In this document: positions 58,766-64,000 of the stretch, piece after piece
Numbering within the stretch: position 1 is the first letter of the stretch
Layout: each line of letters starts with the position of its first letter
From: Kribbella soli
Lineage (GTDB): Bacteria > Actinomycetota > Actinomycetes > Propionibacteriales > Kribbellaceae
Reading direction: 5' to 3'
Assembly: GCF_004331345.1 (NCBI RefSeq)
Contig: NZ_SJJZ01000001.1
Span: 1,984,001-2,048,000, forward strand
Length of the DNA stretch: 64,000 nt
The notes under the pieces: model-generated
The model's input: only the letters and a program-made list of their open reading frames with translations
Database searches by the model: none
Told to the model about the DNA's origin: nothing
Translations under genes and position numbers: made by a program

Positions 58766-59920
58766 TCAGGCGAGGGTGAGGGCTTGGGCTAGGTCGGCGG
58801 TGAGGTCTTCGGGGTCTTCTAGGCCGAGGCTCAGGCGGAGTAGGGCGTCGGTTGGTTTGGCCTCCGACGCGACCAGGCGGTGGGTCAGGGCGGCGGGGTG
58901 CTGGATGAGGGTGTCTACGCCGCCTAGTGAGACGGCGTGGGTGATGAGCTTCAGGCGGCTCGCCACCCGGGACGCCGCTTCGTAGCCGCCGCTGAGCGTG
59001 AACGCGAGGACCGCGCCCGGCCCCGCCTGCTGCCGTCCGATCAGCCCGGCCGGATCGGTCAGGCCCGGGTAGTGGACCCGCTCGACGGTCGGCTGCGCGG
59101 ACAGCCAGTCCGCGACCTTGATGGCGGTCGCCTGCTGCGCCCGTACTCGAACAGGCAGCGTCTGCAGTCCCCGGTGCAGTTCGTACGCCGCCAACGGGTG
59201 CAGCAGGCCACCTGTCACAGCGCGGATCTGCCGAAGCCGGCCGACCCACTCCACGCCGGCCGCGACGACGCCACCCATCACGTCGCCATGACCGCCGAGG
59301 TACTTGGTTGCCGAGTGCAACACCAGGCTCGCCCCGTGCCGAGCCGGCTGCTGCAGGACCGGCGTCGCGAAGGTGTTGTCCACCAGGACCGGTACGTCGC
59401 CGGCCGCGGTCGCGACGTACGCGATGTCGACCAGGTCGACGGTCGGGTTCGCCGGGGTCTCGACGATCACCAGGCCGGTGTCCGGGCGGATCGCTCCGGC
59501 GACCTCGCTCGGCTCGGCGTAGGTGACAGTTGTCCCCAGGAGGCCTGTGGACAACAGGTGGTCGGTGCCGCCGTACAGGGGGCGTACGGCGACCACGTGT
59601 GGACGGCCCGCGGCGACAGTGGCGAGCAGGCACGCGGTGAGCGCGGCCATGCCGGACCCGAAGGCGACCGCGCCGTCGGTGTGCTCGAGCTCAGCGAGCG
59701 CGTTCTCGAAGCGCGCGACGGTCGGGTTCCACAGGCGCTGGTAAACGAGGCTCCCGCCGTCGGGGCCGCGGCCCTCCGCGAGTGCGTCGTACGACGCTCC
59801 GCCGGTGTGGACGTCGGGGAGCGGATAGGTGGTGGACAGATCGATCGGGGGGACGTGGACGCCGAGGGCGGCCAGGTCGTCGCGGCCGGCGTGGACGGAC
59901 CGGGTGTCGAGTTGGGTCAT
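58766..59920 (-). CDS. Cys/Met-metabolism PLP-dependent enzyme (cystathionine gamma-synthase/lyase family)
   Basis: Encodes 384 residues from ATG 59920, with GGAGG about 8 nt upstream. Hallmarks: [109 protein letters not shown] (the PLP Lys is in SATKYLGGH) and the C-terminal [19 protein letters not shown]. The exact reaction (gamma-synthase, gamma-lyase or beta-lyase) is not fixed by these motifs. It is divergent from an Lrp gene, as is methionine gamma-lyase in several bacteria. Confidence 0.88.
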   Translation of the reverse strand: MTQLDTRSVHAGRDDLAALGVHVPPIDLSTTYPLPDVHTGGASYDALAEGRGPDGGSLVYQRLWNPTVARFENALAELEHTDGAVAFGSGMAALTACLLATVAAGRPHVVAVRPLYGGTDHLLSTGLLGTTVTYAEPSEVAGAIRPDTGLVIVETPANPTVDLVDIAYVATAAGDVPVLVDNTFATPVLQQPARHGASLVLHSATKYLGGHGDVMGGVVAAGVEWVGRLRQIRAVTGGLLHPLAAYELHRGLQTLPVRVRAQQATAIKVADWLSAQPTVERVHYPGLTDPAGLIGRQQAGPGAVLAFTLSGGYEAASRVASRLKLITHAVSLGGVDTLIQHPAALTHRLVASEAKPTDALLRLSLGLEDPEDLTADLAQALTLA

Positions 59921-59936
59921 CACTGCCTCCTCCACC

Positions 59937-60041
59937 TGTGGACAAGTGAGGAGACTGTGGAATCTTCTGCGAGGTTCACGCAATAGTTCCGAAGAAAATT
60001 CGTCCACAGGGTCATCCACACGCTGTGGATTCTGTGGATGA
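59937..60041. promoter_or_regulatory. Cluster of six TCCACA/TGTGGA boxes
   Basis: TGTGGA-type 9-mers occur at 59937-59945 (complement TTGTCCACA), 59956-59964, 60000-60008 (TCGTCCACA), 60012-60020 (TCATCCACA), 60024-60032 and 60033-60041 (complement TCATCCACA). ATCCACA-CGC-TGTGGAT (60014-60030) is a perfect inverted repeat. TTGTCCACA is the DnaA box used in Streptomyces. The region also fits an Lrp-type operator in a divergent promoter. Confidence 0.6.
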
Positions 60042-60057
60042 GCTCTACAGTGGAGGT

Positions 60058-60591
60058 ATGCCGAAGGATCGTCGGAGCCCGGGACCGGCTCCGCGGCCGG
60101 TGCCTGAAGGGGTCGACGAAGTGGACCGGACGCTGGTCGGACTGCTGACCGCGGACGGCCGGATGCCGAACAACGCGCTCGCCGAGGCAGCCGGCATCGC
60201 GCCGTCGACGTGTCTGACCCGTGTCCGGTCACTCCGCGAGCGCGGGGTGATCCGCGGCTTCCACGCCGACGTGGACCTGGCCGCGCTGGGTCAGCCGCTG
60301 CAGGCGCTGATCGCGATCCGCATCGGCGCGCACTCCCGCGACGAGATCGACCGCTTCCGCACGAAGGTCCCCCGGCTCCCCGGGGTCCTGTCGCTGTTCC
60401 ACGTCAGCGGCGCGAACGACTACCTGCTGCACGTCTCTGCGGCGACGCCGGACGCGCTGCGGGAGTTCGTGCTCGACCACCTGACCGCCGATCCAGCGGT
60501 CAGCCACGCGGAAACGAGCCTCATCTTCGAACACGTCCGCGGGACCCCGGACGCGCACCACTCACCAAAGTCACGAACGCCGGCAAGCTGA
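60058..60591 (+). CDS. Lrp/AsnC family regulator
   Basis: Encodes 177 residues from ATG 60058 with GGAGGT just 1 nt upstream, and ATG codes directly for MPKDRRSPGP. GTG 60025 in frame would read through the box cluster and is not chosen. The helix-turn-helix is VDRTLVGLLTADGRMPNNALAEAAGIAPSTCLTRVRSL with its second half VIRGFHADVDLAALG. The RAM domain spans about 75-160 (LIAIRIGAHSRDEIDRFRTKV and VLSLFHVSGANDYLLHV). It probably controls the divergent PLP enzyme in response to an amino acid. It has an N-terminal extension of about 18 Pro-rich residues. Confidence 0.86.
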   Translation: MPKDRRSPGPAPRPVPEGVDEVDRTLVGLLTADGRMPNNALAEAAGIAPSTCLTRVRSLRERGVIRGFHADVDLAALGQPLQALIAIRIGAHSRDEIDRFRTKVPRLPGVLSLFHVSGANDYLLHVSAATPDALREFVLDHLTADPAVSHAETSLIFEHVRGTPDAHHSPKSRTPAS

Positions 60592-60646
60592 CGCTCGAGC
60601 GACCCAGGGAACCGGTCGTTCGCGGGGGTTGGTGAGTGCCGCAGGA

Positions 60647-61666
60647 TCAGCGCGGCTTCAGGCCCCAGGCCTCGGCGAGGAGCTCGAACGAGCGGCGGCG
60701 TTCCGCGGGGTTGTGGATGTTCGTGGTGATGATCAGCTCGTCGGCGCCGGCCGCGATGGCCTTGCGGCGGAGCTCGTCGGCGACCTGGTCCGGCGTACCG
60801 ACAGTGACCAGGCCGGTCCAGTCCTCGATGGCCGCCTCTTCGGCCTCGGTCCACGGGTACTCGGCCGCTTCCTCGGGGGACGGGAGCGGGCCGGGGCGGC
60901 CGGAGCGGAGGCGGAGGGTGGAGAGCGCGTTGGCTCGGGCAAGTTGTGCGGCCCGTTCCTCGGTCTCGGCGACGATCGCGGCCAGCGCCAGGATCGCGTG
61001 CGGCCCGCCGTCGTGCTCGAGGCGCTGGTAGTTCGCCTTGTACTCCGAGATCACGCCGGCCGGATCGAGCGTCCCGAAGTGGCCGGCGTACGCGAACCCC
61101 GTCCCGAGGGCGGCGGCAGCCTGACCGCCGTACGTGCTGGACCCGAGGATCCACACCGGCGGCAGCGGTACGTCGTCCGGTTGCGCGCTGATCGGCGCGA
61201 ACGGATGCCCTGCCGGGAACCCTTCGGCGTACGCGCGGAGTTCGGCGTACTGCTCGGTGAAGTCGTCCGCCCCGAGCGCCTCGCGGCTGCGGCGCAACGC
61301 GAGCGCCGTGCGCTGGTCCGTGCCCGGTGCCCGCCCGAGGCCGAGGTCGATGCGGTCCGGGTACAGCCCGCCGAGGACCCGGAACGTCTCGGCGACCTTG
61401 AGCGGGGAATGGTTCGGCAGCATGATTCCGCCGGATCCGACCCGGATCGTCGACGTCGCGGCCGCCACCGCCGCGATCATCACCTCGGGGCTGGTGCTCA
61501 CCACGCTCGGGATGTTGTGATGCTCCGCCAGCCAGAACCGGTGATACCCGGCCGCCTCGGCGGTGCGGGCCAGTTCCAGCGTCTCGTGCAGCGCCTCCGA
61601 CGGCCGCGTACCTGTCGGCACCGGCGAGAGATCGAGCACGGACAGGGGCATCGGTTCGGCGGTCAC
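60647..61666 (-). CDS. LLM class flavin-dependent oxidoreductase
   Basis: Encodes 339 residues from GTG 61666. It opens LSVLDLSPVPTGTRPSEALHETLELAR and has the YHRFWLAEHHNIPSV segment (about 40-54) of FMN-dependent luciferase-like monooxygenases of the MsnO8 group, then VGSGGIMLPNHSPLKVAETF and LYPDRIDLGLGRAPGTD. The C-terminus holds VTVGTPDQVADELRRKA. It is expected to oxidise a small organic substrate with reduced flavin. The next gene upstream is an FMN reductase, which could supply that flavin. Confidence 0.86.
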   Translation of the reverse strand: MTAEPMPLSVLDLSPVPTGTRPSEALHETLELARTAEAAGYHRFWLAEHHNIPSVVSTSPEVMIAAVAAATSTIRVGSGGIMLPNHSPLKVAETFRVLGGLYPDRIDLGLGRAPGTDQRTALALRRSREALGADDFTEQYAELRAYAEGFPAGHPFAPISAQPDDVPLPPVWILGSSTYGGQAAAALGTGFAYAGHFGTLDPAGVISEYKANYQRLEHDGGPHAILALAAIVAETEERAAQLARANALSTLRLRSGRPGPLPSPEEAAEYPWTEAEEAAIEDWTGLVTVGTPDQVADELRRKAIAAGADELIITTNIHNPAERRRSFELLAEAWGLKPR

Positions 61667-61713
61667 GTTTACAAGCCAACCATCGCCAGCGGCGGGCTAT
61701 TCCGGACGGCCAT

Positions 61714-61771
61714 GCAGGCAGAACTGCCGAATTCGGGAGGTTTCGGGGGCCCAAACAGGGGTTCTGCCTGC
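61714..61771. repeat. Imperfect inverted repeat between LLM and reductase genes
   Basis: GCAGGCAGAAC (61714-61724) and its exact complement GTTCTGCCTGC (61761-61771) are 36 bp apart. Outside these, CGGAC arms add further pairing, giving about 22 nt with three mismatches. No T-run follows, so a terminator role is uncertain. Confidence 0.55.
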
Positions 61772-61782
61772 GGGGCGGTCCG

Positions 61783-62307
61783 CTAGCCCGGGTACGGCTG
61801 GTTGGCGCGGGCGTCGCGGAGAGAGCGTGCCCACCACGCGAGTTGGCGGAGCAGTGCAGCGGCGGCTGCGGTCGTGGTGGGATCGGCCGGTTCGCCCTCG
61901 GTGAAGTCCTCTTCGCGGAAGCCGAGGCTGTCGCGGATCGTCACCGCGTGCAGTTCGCCGAAGACGAGCCGGAGTTGCTCGGCCGCGCGAAGCCCGCCCG
62001 AGCGTCCGCCGTACACCACGAAGCCGACCGGTTTCGCGTACCAAGGCCGGCGTACGGCGTCGATCGCGGTCTTCACGTCGCCCGGGTACGCGTGGTTGTA
62101 CTCCGCCGTGACGATCATCACGGCGTCGGCGTCCTCGATCCGCCCCGGCAACTCGGTGAGCGGCACCACACTCAGGTCGATCAGGTCCAGCTTGAACTCG
62201 TCCGCGCGCTCGACCTCCCGCGCGAACCACCGCGTGACCGCCGTCCCGAACCGCCCGGCGTCGAGGTTGCGCGTCAGCACGACGAGCCGCAGCGGATGAA
62301 CTGTCAC
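61783..62307 (-). CDS. NADPH-dependent FMN reductase family protein
   Basis: Encodes 174 residues from GTG 62307. The flavodoxin-like fold is clear: LRLVVLTRNLDAGRFGTAVTRWF at the FMN phosphate loop, LDLIDLSVVPLTELPGRIED, the signature VMIVTAEYNHAYPGDVKTAID (about 76-96) and KPVGFVVYGGRSGGLRAAEQL. It reduces FMN or quinones with NADPH in the cytoplasm. It is preceded by a SoxR-type palindrome with MerR-type promoter spacing, and SoxR of Streptomyces is known to control reductases like this. It could supply reduced flavin to the LLM enzyme downstream. Confidence 0.86.
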   Translation of the reverse strand: MTVHPLRLVVLTRNLDAGRFGTAVTRWFAREVERADEFKLDLIDLSVVPLTELPGRIEDADAVMIVTAEYNHAYPGDVKTAIDAVRRPWYAKPVGFVVYGGRSGGLRAAEQLRLVFGELHAVTIRDSLGFREEDFTEGEPADPTTTAAAAALLRQLAWWARSLRDARANQPYPG

Positions 62308-62324
62308 GACGAGTGACGCTAATA

Positions 62325-62342
62325 CCTCAATAAGACTTGAGG
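62325..62342 (-). promoter_or_regulatory. SoxR-type operator between promoter elements
   Basis: CCTCAATAAGACTTGAGG has 6-bp inverted arms identical to those of the E. coli soxS operator CCTCAAGTTAACTTGAGG; 14 of 18 bases match. On the minus strand TTGACC (-35) and TAGCGT (-10) flank a 19-bp spacer that holds most of it, the long spacing needed for MerR-type activation. Confidence 0.75.
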
Positions 62343-62352
62343 TCAAACCGTC

Positions 62353-62739
62353 TCATCTACGGGCCGGTACCGGTGCGGACCGCAACCCCGCGATCGCCAG
62401 TCCCGCGACCACCAACGTCACGACCCCGAGCGGCCACCGCACCGCCGCGATCAGGATCTCGCCGAACAGCACCAGCATTCCGGCGCACAAGGCGGCCGCA
62501 CCGATCGCCACACCGAACCCGGACCGCCTGCGACCGTTCAGCAAGCCGAGCGCGACCAGCGCGACAATCACCACGAACGCCGTCGGGAAGACACTGAAGA
62601 TCGCCACATAGCCGTGCGGATCACAGGTCGGCTCGTCGCAGGGCATCGACAGCATCGTCACCGGCTGCAGGATCGCCGCGACCACGATCACCAGCATCCC
62701 GACCGCGTTGGCCGGCCAGAGCCAGGGCTTCGTCTTCAC
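62353..62739 (-). CDS. Small membrane protein of unknown function
   Basis: Encodes 128 residues, overlapping the metalloprotease stop by 4 bp. Four membrane helices are visible: LWPANAVGMLVIVVAAILQPV (about 7-27), YVAIFSVFPTAFVVIVALVALGLL (about 44-67), VAIGAAALCAGMLVLFGEILIAAV (about 77-100) and VVTLVVAGLAIAGL. A loop MPCDEPTCDPHG with two Cys lies between the first two. No family was recognised. Coupling to the M4 protease suggests a common transcript, but a functional link is unclear. Confidence 0.7.
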   Translation of the reverse strand: MKTKPWLWPANAVGMLVIVVAAILQPVTMLSMPCDEPTCDPHGYVAIFSVFPTAFVVIVALVALGLLNGRRRSGFGVAIGAAALCAGMLVLFGEILIAAVRWPLGVVTLVVAGLAIAGLRSAPVPARR

Positions 62740-63866
62740 TCGACAGCCGACTGCTGGTCGGACGGCTGCTGGTCAGGTGGTGCGGCGGGTGGGGTGGTGG
62801 TTTCGAGGTTGGTCTGGGCAGCGTTCATGAGTGGAGTCTGGTCCCCCAGGACGCCGACGGTCTGCCAGGCGTTCGTGACCGCGGCGAGTTGCGGTGACTC
62901 GTCGCCGAAGAGATCGCGCGCCACGGCCTGGGTCACGGCGGCGAAGTCCTTGAAGCTGGCCGACGACGAGACGTTCCCCGACGTCAGCGTCGAGTACCAG
63001 ATCTGGCCGGCGTCGTCGTACGCGTTCCCGCCGAGCTCCGCCGCGACCAGGTAGAACGCACGGTTCGGGATGCCCGAGTTGATGTGTACGCCGCCGTTGT
63101 CGTCGGCAGTGTCGACGTACCCGGACATGTCGGCCGGCTGCGGGTCCTTCCCAAGCCGCGGATCGTCGTACGCCGTCCCGGGCGCCTTCATCGACCGCAG
63201 CGCGATGCCCTGCACACCGGGCTGGAACAGTCCCGCCCCGATCAGCCAGTCGGCGTCCGCGGCACTCTGACCGAGGGCGTGCTGCTTCGCGAGCGACCCG
63301 AAGACATCCGAGATGCTCTCGTTCAGCGCGCCCGACTGGCCCTCGTACGCGAGATTCGCGGTGTACTGCGTGACGCCGTGGGTCAGCTCGTGGCCGGTGA
63401 CATCGATCGACGCCGTGAAGTTCCCGAAGATCTCGCCGTCCCCGTCGCCGAACACCATCTGCGCGCCGTCCCAGAACGCGTTCGCGTAGCCGCGGTCGTA
63501 GTGGACCGTCGACGTGAGCACCAGGCCGGCGCCGTCGATCGAGTCGCGCCCGTAACACTCCTTGTACATCGTCCACGTCGCGCCGGTGCCGTCGTACGCC
63601 TGGTTCGTCGTCTGATCCGTAACCGGGTCGTCGCCCTCGGAACGAACCAGAGTGCCCGGCAGGTCGGTCCCGTTCTCCGCGTCGTACACCTTGCGCTGCC
63701 GGCCGCCCGCCGCTGCGGCCACGCGCTCACGACCGGCCGCGGGCCGCGTTCGCAGTACGGCGTCGTGCTGCAGGGACTGCCTGATCCGGGCACGAACGCT
63801 GGGGTCACCCGCGGATCGCTCGAGCTGCTCGAGCAGGTACGGCGGGACGATGGCGTGGAACACCAC
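62736..63866 (-). CDS. M4 family (protealysin-like) metallopeptidase
   Basis: Encodes about 376 residues from GTG 63866 (or GTG 63863). It starts VFHAIVPPYLLEQLERSAGD, the short N-terminal pro-segment (HAIVPPYLL) of protealysin-type M4 peptidases, and lacks both a signal peptide and the long FTP propeptide. The zinc site is complete: VTGHELTHGVTQYT (HExxH) and GALNESISDVFGSLA (E ligand). The substrate-site HINSGIPNRAFYLVA is also present. The tail is Pro/Gln-rich. Protealysins act inside the cell or leave without a standard signal. The in-frame extension up to 63965 is not needed. Confidence 0.87.
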   Translation of the reverse strand: MVFHAIVPPYLLEQLERSAGDPSVRARIRQSLQHDAVLRTRPAAGRERVAAAAGGRQRKVYDAENGTDLPGTLVRSEGDDPVTDQTTNQAYDGTGATWTMYKECYGRDSIDGAGLVLTSTVHYDRGYANAFWDGAQMVFGDGDGEIFGNFTASIDVTGHELTHGVTQYTANLAYEGQSGALNESISDVFGSLAKQHALGQSAADADWLIGAGLFQPGVQGIALRSMKAPGTAYDDPRLGKDPQPADMSGYVDTADDNGGVHINSGIPNRAFYLVAAELGGNAYDDAGQIWYSTLTSGNVSSSASFKDFAAVTQAVARDLFGDESPQLAAVTNAWQTVGVLGDQTPLMNAAQTNLETTTPPAAPPDQQPSDQQSAVE

Positions 63867-64000
63867 TACAGGAAAACCCGGGCACCGGATAAACTCAAGG
63901 ATTTGTGGCTGCCGCCGGGAGAATTCCACAAATGCGGCTTGAACCAACGGCACGGATTTTAACACAAGGGACAGGAATTGCCGAATCCAGTCGATACCGA
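63867..64000. other. Upstream region of the metallopeptidase gene
   Basis: Only a leader or promoter region of the peptidase can lie here. No second gene, terminator or repeat is evident before the window ends. Confidence 0.4.

Noticed and set aside
59937..60041. Reading the TCCACA cluster as the chromosomal origin
   Set aside because: No dnaA, dnaN, rpmH or parAB gene is near, and the boxes sit in an ordinary divergent promoter.
1..64000. tRNA or rRNA genes, CRISPR arrays, integrases or complete insertion sequences
   Set aside because: None was recognised by eye on either strand: no transposase or integrase protein motifs, no regularly spaced direct repeats, and no tRNA-like cloverleaf noticed. 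A covariance scan was not run.

Overview
The window is high-GC DNA packed with short intergenic gaps, frequent ATGA/GTGA start-stop overlaps and many GTG starts. Its content (F420-type LLM oxidoreductases, DUF664/DinB proteins of the mycothiol-linked group, a ClgR-type regulator, an MprAB-PepD-like stress locus, SCO6745-type protein, cobalamin-riboswitch-controlled CbtAB) points to an actinobacterium, most plausibly a soil Propionibacteriales organism such as Kribbella. The genus is a guess from gene style. No rRNA, tRNA, CRISPR array, complete insertion sequence or prophage was seen.

Layout. 1-6 kb: a partial PPi-phosphofructokinase, an Lrp regulator divergent from an EamA exporter plus LLM oxidoreductase, acetamidase/formamidase, then an MprA/MprB-like two-component pair. 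6-8.5 kb: a MerR gene, a long non-coding leader and a PepD-like HtrA protease with a strong terminator. 8.5-13.7 kb: DinB, pirin, rhamnose mutarotase, a lipoprotein PBP, a zinc-ribbon protein, thioesterase and GNAT. 14-17.7 kb: a three-gene ABC-2 exporter and a DinB2-like polymerase, bounded by two copies of an unusual intergenic repeat. 18-23.9 kb: a kinase-like phosphotransferase, a GntR-controlled L-fucose-type sugar acid pathway, methyltransferase and VOC protein. 23.9-27.5 kb: a duplicated DUF1023 hydrolase/small-protein module. 27.5-29.3 kb: a cobalamin riboswitch driving cbtB-cbtA and a phosphatase-like gene. 29.3-32.9 kb: LysE and MFS transporters, DUF1304 and a phosphotriesterase-family hydrolase.

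32.9-38.4 kb is the most striking part: a NarL-type regulator, one histidine kinase that keeps its phospho-acceptor His but has lost the ATP-binding motifs, a TRAP-type binding lipoprotein with an extra C-terminal domain and no permease, and a second kinase with intact ATP-binding motifs but no phospho-acceptor His. The two kinases look like complementary halves of one sensor. 38.4-51 kb: DEAD-box helicase, DinB, a TetR operon with two operator palindromes, a prolidase-like amidohydrolase, an ankyrin protein behind a structured leader, a Ca2+/H+ antiporter, GNAT/SCO6745 genes, a TetR/FAD-monooxygenase divergon and a LysG/LysE pair. 51-64 kb: a remnant of an Abi-family gene, MBL hydrolase, SDR/TetR divergon, a second EamA exporter, MFS, an unrecognised class II synthetase-like protein, GNAT with a truncated phosphotransferase, ClgR, a Cys/Met gamma-family PLP enzyme divergent from Lrp across a cluster of TCCACA boxes, LLM oxidoreductase, an FMN reductase behind a SoxR-type box, and an M4 metalloprotease.

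All functions are read from sequence motifs and context only; no database search was run.
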